A DNA stretch of 64,000 nt. It comes from Desulfosporosinus hippei DSM 8344. Its GTDB lineage: Bacteria; Bacillota; Desulfitobacteriia; Desulfitobacteriales; Desulfitobacteriaceae. Of the stretch, positions 27,350 to 36,556 are shown piece by piece. The stretch is from NCBI RefSeq assembly GCF_900100785.1, contig NZ_FNCP01000011.1:62001-126000 (forward strand), given 5' to 3'. Below the pieces are notes generated by a model, which saw only the letters and a list, made by a program, of their open reading frames with translations, was not told where the DNA came from and ran no database searches. Both the position numbers and the translations under genes were made by a program. The stretch's first letter is position 1, and each line of letters starts with the position of its first letter.

Positions 27350-28753
27350 ATGAAAGGGATTAGAGCAAGACTGACCGCCAATTTTATGATTATTATTATC
27401 ATTACTGTGACAATTCTCGAGGTGCTCTTGATTTATACAGTTCGGCAAAACTATTATGGAAGTCTTGAGGGAAGCCTCACAAATCAGATTAAGATTTCCT
27501 CTGATTTGTATGCCAAGTATTTCTCAGACACCTCCCTTCAGGAAAATGTACTCTACAATGTAGACGCTTTCTGGAACCAGAGTAATGCTGAAGTGGAAAT
27601 TGTGGATCAGAATGGCAATATAGTTATGGACTCCTTAGGAGTAATCCCAGCGGGAAATGTGGCAATTAATGATATCCAGGATGCGTTAAACGGAAAAATA
27701 GGAAAGTGGATAGGCAAACTGAATGGGCAAAAGGTCATGGCAGTGTCCTACCCTTTAAAGTCTAATGATCAGATAGTGGGGGCTTTGCGCTTTATCACTT
27801 CCTTAAGTTCTGTAGATCAGGATATTAAAAATACTGCCTATATCTTTATTTCAATTGGTCTAGCTGTAATCTTTTTTGCCGGTCTGATTAGCATTTTCTT
27901 GGCCAACACCATAGTCGATCCTTTGCAAGAAGTTACTGCAGCAGCTCAAGAGATGGCAGGGGGTAATTTTCAAGCACGCACTCAAAAAAAACGTGAAGAT
28001 GAGATCGGCAAGCTATCTGATACGTTAAACTATATGGCGGATGAGATTGTGAAAAAGGAACAACTTAAAAATGATTTTGTCTCATCTGTTTCTCATGAAC
28101 TGCGTACTCCTTTAACCTCAATCATGGGATGGGCTATTACTCTACAAAATGAACAGTTTCAACAGAAAGAGATGCTGGCAGACGGTTTGGGGATTATTGC
28201 CAAAGAGAGTGAGCGGCTTACTTTAATGGTTGATGAACTCTTAGATTTCTCGGAGTTTGTATCCAGCCGGGTAAAACTGCAAAAAGAAGAAATCGATTTA
28301 ACCGATCTTATGGAACATATTCAAAAACAATTAACTCCCAGGGCAGTCAGAGAAGATATCAATTTTAACGTTCACTATTCTCCTAATCTCCCCAGCTTTT
28401 ATTCAGATATTAATCGTCTAAAACAGGTGTTTATTAACATTTTAGATAACGCCTTTAATTTTACATCTGCCGGTGGACGAGTTGATTTCTCTGCCGTTAT
28501 GCAAAAGGAAAATCTATTGTTTACCATAGCTGATACCGGCTGTGGAATAGCTCTTGAGGAGCTGCCTATGGTCAAAGAGAAGTTTTACAAGGGTAAAAGC
28601 TCTCGCTCGAAAAACGGAATAGGCCTTTCAATCTGTGAGGAGCTCGTCAATCTAATGGGTGGAAATTTAGAGATTAGCAGTGTACTTAAGCAAGGGACAA
28701 AGGTGCTTATCACCTTGCCTAAAGAGGAGAAGGTCTATGCGAAGGGTGTATAA
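27350..28753 (+). CDS. Membrane sensor histidine kinase
   Basis: This 467-residue protein has TM1 at about residues 10-30, an extracytoplasmic sensor domain, TM2 at about 163-185, a HAMP linker, HisKA with phospho-acceptor in SVSHELRTPLTS, and an HATPase domain (NILDNAFNF, DTGCGI, GIGLSI). It pairs with the response regulator just upstream. ATG 27350 is used because the longer frame runs back inside the regulator gene without a ribosome site. The PhoR/ResE-like layout suggests envelope or redox sensing, but the signal is unknown. Confidence 0.92.
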   Translation: MKGIRARLTANFMIIIIITVTILEVLLIYTVRQNYYGSLEGSLTNQIKISSDLYAKYFSDTSLQENVLYNVDAFWNQSNAEVEIVDQNGNIVMDSLGVIPAGNVAINDIQDALNGKIGKWIGKLNGQKVMAVSYPLKSNDQIVGALRFITSLSSVDQDIKNTAYIFISIGLAVIFFAGLISIFLANTIVDPLQEVTAAAQEMAGGNFQARTQKKREDEIGKLSDTLNYMADEIVKKEQLKNDFVSSVSHELRTPLTSIMGWAITLQNEQFQQKEMLADGLGIIAKESERLTLMVDELLDFSEFVSSRVKLQKEEIDLTDLMEHIQKQLTPRAVREDINFNVHYSPNLPSFYSDINRLKQVFINILDNAFNFTSAGGRVDFSAVMQKENLLFTIADTGCGIALEELPMVKEKFYKGKSSRSKNGIGLSICEELVNLMGGNLEISSVLKQGTKVLITLPKEEKVYAKGV

Positions 28754-30245
28754 AATCTTACTTGTAATCTTTTTGCTTTTATCGTTAAATGGGTGTGCCG
28801 ATCTGTCTTGGACGACAGCGGGAAAAATTGTGCCTCCGGTTCATACTATTTGTCCCTTGGAGGGACAGTGGTTAGTCATCCAGGAGATGGAAAGCGACGA
28901 AAAACTTGGAGAGGATAATCTAGGTTGGGAGGGCAAGAACATTCAATTATCAGGGAATTTTGCCTTGCTGGGTGACTATGTCTGGAACCGCCCGGAATTT
29001 AAAATAAAGAGAGTTAATTCTACTAATTATTTAGTAACCAAATATCTCAACTTACCCAATGAGCTCATGCCGGAAAACAAAGATGTAGAAGTTATTACTG
29101 TATCCTCTGAAGAGAATTTTATTGGTGAATTCATGAGAATAGATGAGCAAAGGCTGATTGCCTTTGTTCAGAGTAACGTCTTGTACCTGAAGAAGATCTC
29201 GGATCAAGTGGAAAGTGATTTAGTTTCTACTGACCAAAATGACTTTATGACTAACCAACAGAGTAATCCTGGTTCGTCAGGCGTCTTGTTAGGGCTCAAA
29301 CTGCCAAAAGAATCAAATGTTGCCGATCATGAAGCAAAAGGCGAATTCACCTATCAGACTCTCTGGCTGGCCATCGATCATATGAAGCTGCAGCCTATAT
29401 TAAAAGGAAACAATATTTTCTTCCCGCGCAGCAGCGGCTTTTGGGAACTTCAGATCCGTCCGGAGCTGGATGAACTAAGCCTGGAAGAGGGGTTATCTGC
29501 CCATGATGTCTCGACAAAGATCTTAGATTCCCAACTAAAGACTATGATTAGCCGGGGAGAGGCAAAGAAAAGTTCAGGCAAAAAGGTGATTGAGTATGTG
29601 GGAAATGACTTTGTCGTTGTGGAAAACAATCTGGGGGTGAATCATCTGCAGGTGCTGCCCGTGGATAAAATCTCAACCTCTGAGGGAATCAAGGTGTCTG
29701 ACCTTTTGGGAGACAACGGATCAGCTGCCTATAGCAATGCACGGGCCCAAGCCCGCCGGTCTCTCTATAAAAACCCAAATATCAAATCAATTGATGACTT
29801 GGGTGTCGAACAGAATTTTGGGCTGATCCGAAAAAATGGGCATTGGTATCTGAGAGGCAGAATTAATTATTATTTACAAAATTCAAGTGAGCCTAGGTAT
29901 CTGGATTTTAATGTGAATGTAGTTCCCCCTGGGAAATTGATTATGTATGACACTCTCTGTCTCAGCTGGCAGTATATTAAAGACAAGGTTCCCGATGCAG
30001 TTGATGCCTTTACATCCCCTAATCGGGATATGGCTCTGGTGGTGACCAAGACTAAGCTGTTAGCTTTTTCAATCACTTCCGGTCAACTGGTTAATGAACC
30101 TTTGGCAAAAATTGATCTCCCGGCCGGGGCTTCCGTCATAATGGCTGAGTGGGCAACAGATTTTTACGTGGATAATTGGGAAAAGGCGTTTCTGGCCAAT
30201 GGGGCTGAAGTGATGGAAGATGATGACAAATTTGAGAGGGAATAA
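28737..30245 (+). CDS. Lipoprotein of unknown function, in operon with the two-component system
   Basis: This 502-residue protein starts MRRVYKILLVIFLLLSLNGC, a lipoprotein signal with lipobox Cys20. The remainder is soluble, beta-rich in appearance and has no motif I recognise. The ATG at 28737 lies inside the kinase gene (17-bp overlap) after GGAGAAGG, so translation is coupled. A lipoprotein coupled to a kinase could be a sensory accessory or an output protein of the same stress response. No family is claimed. Confidence 0.75.
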   Translation: MRRVYKILLVIFLLLSLNGCADLSWTTAGKIVPPVHTICPLEGQWLVIQEMESDEKLGEDNLGWEGKNIQLSGNFALLGDYVWNRPEFKIKRVNSTNYLVTKYLNLPNELMPENKDVEVITVSSEENFIGEFMRIDEQRLIAFVQSNVLYLKKISDQVESDLVSTDQNDFMTNQQSNPGSSGVLLGLKLPKESNVADHEAKGEFTYQTLWLAIDHMKLQPILKGNNIFFPRSSGFWELQIRPELDELSLEEGLSAHDVSTKILDSQLKTMISRGEAKKSSGKKVIEYVGNDFVVVENNLGVNHLQVLPVDKISTSEGIKVSDLLGDNGSAAYSNARAQARRSLYKNPNIKSIDDLGVEQNFGLIRKNGHWYLRGRINYYLQNSSEPRYLDFNVNVVPPGKLIMYDTLCLSWQYIKDKVPDAVDAFTSPNRDMALVVTKTKLLAFSITSGQLVNEPLAKIDLPAGASVIMAEWATDFYVDNWEKAFLANGAEVMEDDDKFERE

Positions 30246-30502
30246 TATCAATTGTAAAATAATTATTAATAGAGTAGAATATTAATTAACAATTATTTCA
30301 GAAAACTAGCCTTGGAATAACATAATATGTCACTAATCATAGATAAGATGGAAGAAAGAAGGTCATAGAATCGATAGCATATGGTGTTAAGTTAAAGTTG
30401 AAATCCCTATAATCAAATTCATCTTCAATTATAGTAGGTAAGAGCTTTACTATTCCGTGTTACTATACTTGTGCAAATTTAGTGTAGAGGAGGGGGAAAC
30501 TG

Positions 30503-31567
30503 ATGAAACGGCAAATTACTAAAGCGAACTTCTCCTTAATCAGTAAGGAACTAGGTTACTTTGAAAGTTCCGGCTTAATCACAGAGGAACAAAGGCTTGG
30601 AATATTAGAGACTTATGATGTCAAAAGCGGCCCAAACTTTATTCGAGTAGTAGTTACTATTGGTGCTATTTTGGTGGGCTTGGGAATATTGAGTTTTATT
30701 GCCAGCAATTGGGATGGGATCAGTCATTTATCCAAGCTGTTGATTATCTTCGGAGTTTTCTGTGGAGTCAACCTGGCAGGATATAGGCTCTCTGAGAATA
30801 ATCCTAGAACGGGCAGGAGTTTGATTTACTTAGGTACACTTGTCTATGGAGCAGGCATCTTTCTGATTGGCCAGATGTACAATTTTGGCGGGGAATTTCC
30901 CACGGCGTTTTTGCTCTGGTCGCTAGGTGTCCTGCCCATGGCGATCCAGCAAAAGGATAAGTATCTAATGCTATTTGTTAACTCTCTTTTTATGGTCTAC
31001 TTGCTCGGATCGTTTGATCAAGGCTTTCCTTATGCTGGCTGGTTCGGGGTTCCAATTGTGTATCTTGCTTTCAACTACTTTGATAAATTTAGATTGTTAT
31101 TATTTGTTGCTAATTTAACAAGCTTAAGCTTCATTTTTCGAATTGCCTTAAGCTATGACCTGGATGGTTTATATGTCGCTGCACTCTTTTTCTGCATAGG
31201 TCTTCTGATGTACGGGGTAAAGCACACCTTTGAGCAGGATGTTTTTCGAGTTCAGGGTAATATTCTTTTTGGGGTAACCGGTGTGATTTTAACGATCCCT
31301 GAGTTATGGAATGTTTTGGTTTATGCCCAATCGGCCCGTCTGGTAAGTATCCTTTTTGCCTTGGCTTTTGTGACACTGCTGTTTTTCTTAATCCGCAAGG
31401 GTAGTCTGATTAGTTTAGTCTTTGTATGTGTTACGATCTTCAGGTATTATACAGATACCTTTGCGTTTTTACCGAAATCCATGTTTTTTATTGTCGGAGG
31501 TCTGCTCTTACTAGCCTTTGGTTTCTATTTTGAACGGATGAAAACAAAAGGGGGTACTTTGGCATGA
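30503..31567 (+). CDS. DUF2157 family multi-pass membrane protein
   Basis: This 354-residue protein has a soluble N-terminus of about 45 residues (ESSGLITEEQRLGILETYDV) followed by about ten hydrophobic helices, the pattern of DUF2157 proteins. Function is unknown. It overlaps the GDYXXLXY gene by 4 bp, a pairing found in many bacteria. A GAGGAGGGGG ribosome site precedes ATG 30503. Confidence 0.8.
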   Translation: MKRQITKANFSLISKELGYFESSGLITEEQRLGILETYDVKSGPNFIRVVVTIGAILVGLGILSFIASNWDGISHLSKLLIIFGVFCGVNLAGYRLSENNPRTGRSLIYLGTLVYGAGIFLIGQMYNFGGEFPTAFLLWSLGVLPMAIQQKDKYLMLFVNSLFMVYLLGSFDQGFPYAGWFGVPIVYLAFNYFDKFRLLLFVANLTSLSFIFRIALSYDLDGLYVAALFFCIGLLMYGVKHTFEQDVFRVQGNILFGVTGVILTIPELWNVLVYAQSARLVSILFALAFVTLLFFLIRKGSLISLVFVCVTIFRYYTDTFAFLPKSMFFIVGGLLLLAFGFYFERMKTKGGTLA

Positions 31568-32067
31568 CTAAACGGAAAACTTTCCTTCTTGCTGTAGCGA
31601 TCCCTCTGTTCATCCTCTTAGCTATGACTATTAAACCTCAAGCAACTGTTCTCTTCGGGCAAGAGATTGTTCTGGAAACTAAGGCTTACGACCCGACAGA
31701 TCTCTTTCGAGGAGACTATGTGGCCATTAATTTTGCTATCTCTGATGTTCCAACGTCTAAAGTTTCCTTACCAGTCGATAAGGTCTATAATAAAACCCTT
31801 TATGTCAACCTTAAACAAGAGGGTAGGTATTATGTGGTTGACCAGGTCAGTGAATCAAAACCCAAACAAGGAGTTTACCTGAAAGGCAAATTTCAGGGTT
31901 CCTTCAATGAGATGAATTCATATCGTGTGAACTACAGCCTGGATAGGTATTTTCTGGAACAAGGCAGTGGTAAGGAGCTTGAGCTGGAATCCTTTAAGGG
32001 AGGGCTTGAGGGAAGGGTAAAGGTGCTCGGCGGTTATGGGGTTTTGACGGGAATCGCACCGCGTTAA
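31564..32067 (+). CDS. GDYXXLXY-domain membrane protein
   Basis: This 167-residue protein has one N-terminal TM segment (about residues 7-25) and an extracytoplasmic domain with the defining motif FRGDYVAINFAI. It is coupled by overlap to the DUF2157 gene. Its role is unknown, probably a membrane-associated partner of the upstream protein. A strong terminator follows at 32081-32120. Confidence 0.82.
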   Translation: MTKRKTFLLAVAIPLFILLAMTIKPQATVLFGQEIVLETKAYDPTDLFRGDYVAINFAISDVPTSKVSLPVDKVYNKTLYVNLKQEGRYYVVDQVSESKPKQGVYLKGKFQGSFNEMNSYRVNYSLDRYFLEQGSGKELELESFKGGLEGRVKVLGGYGVLTGIAPR

Positions 32068-32080
32068 GAAATGACGAGAT

Positions 32081-32120
32081 AAAAAGGACTGCTGCCAAAA
32101 ATTTGGCGGCAGTCCTTTTT
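32081..32120. terminator. Bidirectional intrinsic terminator
   Basis: A 19-bp stem with one G-U wobble (AAAAAGGACTGCTGCCAAA against TTTGGCGGCAGTCCTTTTT) and a 2-nt loop carries A- and T-runs on its flanks. Confidence 0.88.
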
Positions 32121-32214
32121 GAATACTGTATTATCTTTCCAAAAGTCTAGACATTTTAGTATTACTGTAATATATTTCATATAACTAAATTATTATAGGA
32201 ATTAGAGGGATTTT

Positions 32215-32763
32215 ATGGAGAATATTTATGAGCGAATTCGGAGCCTGCGTGTCAGCATGAATATGACACTTAAAGATTTAAGTGAAAAAACGGGGCTTTC
32301 CGTAAGTTTTCTTTCTCAAGTAGAACGAGGAAACAGCTCACTGGCTATCACATCCCTGCAAAAGATTGCGGATGTATTTAAAGTTTCGATGTCCTCTTTT
32401 TTTGAAAATACCGTCACTAACAGCTTTTTTACACCTGTTGAGGAGCGCAAGCCTTTTCAGATTGAACGATCAAATTCGATCTTTACCCGCTTAGGAGGTA
32501 ACTTTTCCGGCAAGGTTTTGGAGCCGATTCATATAGTATTAGCCCCGCACCAAGGGCAGGAGGTTGTTTTTAATCATCCCGGTGAAGAGTTTTACTATGT
32601 GTTGAAGGGGAAAGTCCTAATGCAGGTGGGAGACAAAGAATACGAAATGAACGAAGGGGATACGATTCATTTTCCTTCCCTTTTAGATCATACCTGGCAT
32701 AATCAAACGGATGAATCGGTTCATATGATTGCTGTACTTACTCCCATTATTTTTCATGAGTAA
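32215..32763 (+). CDS. XRE-family regulator with C-terminal cupin domain
   Basis: This 182-residue protein has an N-terminal Cro/CI helix-turn-helix (TLKDLSEKTGLSVSFLSQVE, about residues 17-36) and a C-terminal cupin (HPGEEFYYVLKGKVLMQVG, about 115-135). Such regulators sense small metabolites, often amino acids or polyamines, through the cupin. GAGGG precedes ATG 32215. It probably controls the following cupin, peptidase and peptide-transport genes, which is inference from position. Confidence 0.88.
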   Translation: MENIYERIRSLRVSMNMTLKDLSEKTGLSVSFLSQVERGNSSLAITSLQKIADVFKVSMSSFFENTVTNSFFTPVEERKPFQIERSNSIFTRLGGNFSGKVLEPIHIVLAPHQGQEVVFNHPGEEFYYVLKGKVLMQVGDKEYEMNEGDTIHFPSLLDHTWHNQTDESVHMIAVLTPIIFHE

Positions 32764-32820
32764 TCGTGTTTATATAGGGCTATATAGGTTTAACTTAATC
32801 AAAAGGTCATAGTATATTGA

Positions 32821-32850
32821 CTTAACTTAACTTAACTTAACTTAACTTAA
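32821..32850 (+). repeat. (CTTAA)6 pentanucleotide tract
   Basis: Six perfect tandem CTTAA units sit between the XRE gene and the cupin gene, ending 21 bp before the cupin start codon. The tract overlaps a possible promoter (TTGACT at 32817-32822). Confidence 0.9.
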
Positions 32851-32871
32851 AATGTTAGGAGAAAGCTCTGC

Positions 32872-33204
32872 ATGAAAATTATTACAAACGCGAATATTAA
32901 AGCAGCTGATCGTAGTGATGTGATCATGAAAACTCTCTTCGGAGAAGACGCGCTAAAGGATGCCCAGGTGACTATGGGAACCGTGGTATTTCCTCCCGGA
33001 GCAAGGGTTCCGGCAGAAGGAGTAGGAGTGCATGCTGAGCATGAATACTCGTTTATAATGCGGGGGTCTATTTTAACCGTGAGTGGGGGTAAAGAATGCC
33101 GGGTATCTGAAGGTCAAGCATCTCTAATCCCGGCGGGTGAGGAACATTGGGCTGTAAACGATGGAGCAGAGAGCTGTGAAATAGTCTGGTTCTTAGTGAA
33201 ATAA
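32872..33204 (+). CDS. Small single-domain cupin protein
   Basis: This 110-residue protein is one cupin_2 barrel: HAEHEYSFIMRGSILTVSGG supplies metal-ligand-like His/Glu positions and SEGQASLIPAGEEHWAVN the second motif. Enzyme or binding role cannot be assigned. AGGAG precedes ATG 32872, and the (CTTAA)6 tract is in its leader. It lies between a cupin regulator and a peptidase gene, so a role in peptide or amino-acid metabolism is possible. Confidence 0.8.
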   Translation: MKIITNANIKAADRSDVIMKTLFGEDALKDAQVTMGTVVFPPGARVPAEGVGVHAEHEYSFIMRGSILTVSGGKECRVSEGQASLIPAGEEHWAVNDGAESCEIVWFLVK

Positions 33205-33276
33205 TCTTAATTTCAAATTGTTGACAGTGATACAAAGATGATATCTGGAAGAATATAGAGGAGGGCACTTGAATCT

Positions 33277-34371
33277 ATGGGTAGTTATACAGCAAGAATT
33301 CAAAAAATCCAAGCAATCATGAAATCTCAAAATACTGATTATATGGTATTTGCCCCTACGTCTCATCTTTTTTATTTAACAGGATTAAAGACCACAGCTG
33401 ATGAAAGGCTGCAAGTTTTTTTAGTGCCGGCAGAGGGCAAGCCGGTAATGATCATGCCGGATATGTATCGAGAAGCAGCAGAGAACCTGGAAGAGAAGAA
33501 TTTTGACTTAGCTACCTGGTCTGATGAAACAGATCCGGTGGATTTATTACTTCCCCTAATTAAGAAGGATTCAGCCATAGCAGCAATTGATGAAAGAATG
33601 TGGGCAGGACACTTCTTGAGTCTAAGAAGGGCTTTTGCTGGGTTTGAGTTCATTGGTGTCTCAAATCTAATGCGGGAAATCAGAATGTTTAAAGACCAAT
33701 ACGAGATGAGTCAACTAGCAAAAGCCGGGGGCTTAACAGATAAGGTTATGGCGGAAGTACGGATGGTTATTCAGCCGGGAATTTCTGAAAAGGAATTAGC
33801 CTTTTTTGTGGAAGGCAAGCTGAAGGAATATGGAGCGGAAGAGCTTTCCTTCAAACCCATTGTGGCCTCAGGGCCTAACACCTCCTCTCCTCACCATTAT
33901 ACCGGCGAAAGAAAGTTACAGATGGGGGATTTAGTGGTATTAGATTTTGGAGGACTCTTCCAAGGATACTGCTCAGATATGACTCGAACTTTTTCTGTGG
34001 GCAAGGCCTCTGCAGAGGTCAAGAAAGTGTTTAATGCTGTAAAGGATGCCAACGAAGCCGGCTTTTTGGCGGTTCAGAAAGGGATTGCCTGTGAGAAAGT
34101 CGATGAGGCTGCTCGGGAAGTCATTTCTCGAGCCGGATATGGAGAATACTTTATTCACAGGACCGGACATGGCATAGGGCTGGATATCCACGAAGATCCG
34201 TATATAGTTAAGGGCAATCAAGAAATCCTCAAGACAGGTATGACGTTCAGTATTGAACCGGGTATTTATTTACCGGGCAAATATGGGGTTCGTATTGAAG
34301 ATATTGTTGGACTAACGGAAAACGGGCCGGTGCGCTTTAATAATTTTCCTCGAGAAATTATCGAGACCTAA
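33277..34371 (+). CDS. M24-family Xaa-Pro aminopeptidase/dipeptidase
   Basis: This 364-residue protein has a creatinase-like N-terminal domain (about 1-130) and a pita-bread catalytic domain with all five metal ligands: Asp in VVLDFGG, Asp in YCSDMTRTF, His in RTGHGIGLDIHE, Glu in FSIEPGIY and Glu in GVRIEDIV. It would cleave Xaa-Pro bonds in the cytoplasm using two Mn or Co ions. The peptide importer genes follow directly, so imported prolyl peptides are a plausible substrate. GAGGAGGG precedes ATG 33277. Confidence 0.9.
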   Translation: MGSYTARIQKIQAIMKSQNTDYMVFAPTSHLFYLTGLKTTADERLQVFLVPAEGKPVMIMPDMYREAAENLEEKNFDLATWSDETDPVDLLLPLIKKDSAIAAIDERMWAGHFLSLRRAFAGFEFIGVSNLMREIRMFKDQYEMSQLAKAGGLTDKVMAEVRMVIQPGISEKELAFFVEGKLKEYGAEELSFKPIVASGPNTSSPHHYTGERKLQMGDLVVLDFGGLFQGYCSDMTRTFSVGKASAEVKKVFNAVKDANEAGFLAVQKGIACEKVDEAAREVISRAGYGEYFIHRTGHGIGLDIHEDPYIVKGNQEILKTGMTFSIEPGIYLPGKYGVRIEDIVGLTENGPVRFNNFPREIIET

Positions 34372-34482
34372 GAACCTTATGTTCTAATGGTCAGAAGTTT
34401 AACTTTCAAGTTCATCTTTCGTTGAATGAGTTCACTAATTTCAGAAACCTAAGATAAGATAAATCTTTATGGAGACATGAAT

Positions 34483-35481
34483 ATGAGTGATGATATCGGA
34501 CAGGACGATTTACTAAGAATTAATAATTTAAATGTGCAATTTAGAACTTCAGAAGGTGTGTTTAGGGCTGTTCGAGATGTGAGTATTTCAGTACGGTCAG
34601 GTGAAACTTTGGGCATTGTTGGGGAGAGTGGAAGCGGCAAAAGCGTTACCGCTCTATCAATTATGAACCTAGTACCTAATCCCCCTGGAGAGACATCGGG
34701 AGAGATAATTTTCAACCAGCAAGACCTCAGGGAATTATCGGCTGAAGAAGTTCGCAAGATCCGAGGGAATGAGATAGCCATGATATTTCAGGAACCTATG
34801 ACCTCTTTAAACCCTATTCACACTTGTGGCAAACAGATCATGGAACCCCTCTTGCTGCATAAAGGCTTTAGCAAAAAAGAAGCCAAGGCTCGCGCCTTGG
34901 AACTCTTGACGATGGTGGGTATTCCAATTCCGGAGCAAAGGTTTAAAGAGTACCCTCATCAATTATCAGGTGGAATGCGGCAGAGGGTCATGATCGCCAT
35001 GGCTCTGGCCTGTCGACCTAAACTGCTTTTGGCGGATGAACCAACAACAGCTCTAGATGTCACCATTCAGGCTCAAATTATGGAGTTGTTGAAAAATCTA
35101 CGCCAGGAAATTGACTCGGCCATTATCATGATTACCCACGATTTGGGGATAATTACGGAAATGTGTGACCGTGTTGTCGTCATGTATGCCGGTCAGGTGG
35201 TAGAGTCCGGCCCCCTTAAAGAATTGATCAGAGAGCCTCTGCATCCCTATACCGAGGGACTATTAAGGTCTATTCCGACCATAACCAGAGAAAAGCTGCG
35301 CTTACATACCATTGAAGGCACAGTACCCAGCCCCTTTGAAATGCCCTTCGGGTGCAGTTTTCAACCCAGGTGTAACTATTCAACCTCGATTTGCTCAGAG
35401 AAGGCTCCTGATTTGATCCATGTATCCCCAGACCGGGCTGTCAGATGCTGGCGTCAGGTCAATGAATTAGGCCAAGACTAG
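34483..35481 (+). CDS. dppD: Oligopeptide/dipeptide ABC transporter ATPase (DppD/OppD)
   Basis: This 332-residue ATPase has Walker A GESGSGKS, signature [15 protein letters not shown], Walker [13 protein letters not shown] and the C-terminal oligopeptide-transporter region with the Cys-rich motif [14 protein letters not shown], which holds an iron-sulfur-like site in family members. ATG 34483 is 8 nt after GGAG; ATG 34477 would be too close. It is the first of five importer genes (D-F-A-B-C). Confidence 0.92.
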   Translation: MSDDIGQDDLLRINNLNVQFRTSEGVFRAVRDVSISVRSGETLGIVGESGSGKSVTALSIMNLVPNPPGETSGEIIFNQQDLRELSAEEVRKIRGNEIAMIFQEPMTSLNPIHTCGKQIMEPLLLHKGFSKKEAKARALELLTMVGIPIPEQRFKEYPHQLSGGMRQRVMIAMALACRPKLLLADEPTTALDVTIQAQIMELLKNLRQEIDSAIIMITHDLGIITEMCDRVVVMYAGQVVESGPLKELIREPLHPYTEGLLRSIPTITREKLRLHTIEGTVPSPFEMPFGCSFQPRCNYSTSICSEKAPDLIHVSPDRAVRCWRQVNELGQD

Positions 35482-35492
35482 GAGAGTGGAAC

Positions 35493-36461
35493 ATGGAAGA
35501 TAATGTGCTTGTGCAGGTGCAGAATTTAAAAATGTATTTTCAGAGCGAAAGCAGCTTTTCTTTCAATAAAAAGTATATTAAAGCCGTGGATGACGTTTCA
35601 TTTGAATTGTTTAAAGGGGAAACCTTTGGTTTAGTGGGAGAATCCGGGTGCGGCAAAAGTACTCTCGGACGCACTATACTTGGACTTTATAAACCAAATG
35701 CCGGCAAGGTGATTTTTGAGGGAGAGGACATAGTCTCCTTGAAAAATAACAGGATGAAGGACATGCGAAAGAAGATGCAGCTGATTTTTCAGGATCCCAG
35801 CGCATCCTTAAATCCCCGAAAGACCATTGAGGACATTTTAAATGAACCTTTTCACATTCATAAAGTAGGCTCAAAGGTTGAGCGAAAGGCTAAAATCAAA
35901 GAATTGATGAATCGGGTAGGATTATCTGAGTACCACTTGAGCCGTTATCCCCATGAAATGTCGGGGGGGCAAAAGCAAAGGGTGGGGATTGCCAGGGCTT
36001 TAACCTTGAACCCTAAGCTGATTATTTGCGATGAGCCAGTCTCTGCTTTAGATGTTTCGATTCAAGCGCAGGTTATTAATTTATTGGAAGATCTCCAAAA
36101 AGAGTATGACCTGACCTACTTATTTATCTCCCATAACCTAAGCGTGGTTCATCATATCTGCAATCGGGTTGGAGTCATGTACCTAGGAAAACTTGTTGAA
36201 ACCGGCAGTCATGCGGATATCTATCATAACACTCAACATCCCTATGCCAAAGCTTTGATCTCGGCAATTCCTAATACTGATCCGGATCAGCAAAAAGAAC
36301 GGATCTTGTTAAAAGGGGATGTGCCAAGTCCTGCTAATCCTCCATCTGGGTGTCGCTTTCACACTCGGTGCCCTGAGGTGACAGACTTATGTAGTCAAGC
36401 TGAGCCTCTGCTAAAGGAGGTGTTTCCGGGTCATTTTGTAGCTTGCCATGGAGTTGAATAA
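35493..36461 (+). CDS. dppF: Oligopeptide/dipeptide ABC transporter ATPase (DppF/OppF)
   Basis: This 322-residue ATPase has Walker A GESGCGKST, signature MSGGQKQRVGIARAL, Walker B LIICDEPVSALD, and the C-terminal CRFHTRCPEVTDLC cluster. It is the second ATPase of the importer and lies 11 bp after dppD. Confidence 0.92.
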   Translation: MEDNVLVQVQNLKMYFQSESSFSFNKKYIKAVDDVSFELFKGETFGLVGESGCGKSTLGRTILGLYKPNAGKVIFEGEDIVSLKNNRMKDMRKKMQLIFQDPSASLNPRKTIEDILNEPFHIHKVGSKVERKAKIKELMNRVGLSEYHLSRYPHEMSGGQKQRVGIARALTLNPKLIICDEPVSALDVSIQAQVINLLEDLQKEYDLTYLFISHNLSVVHHICNRVGVMYLGKLVETGSHADIYHNTQHPYAKALISAIPNTDPDQQKERILLKGDVPSPANPPSGCRFHTRCPEVTDLCSQAEPLLKEVFPGHFVACHGVE

Positions 36462-36556
36462 TCAAAAGGAGGGATATTCGAACTTTAATGTTACTGGTAC
36501 TTACTTGAAGTTGATGGTTGTTATCCAAACTATGATTTGAAAGGGGAGGAAAAATA

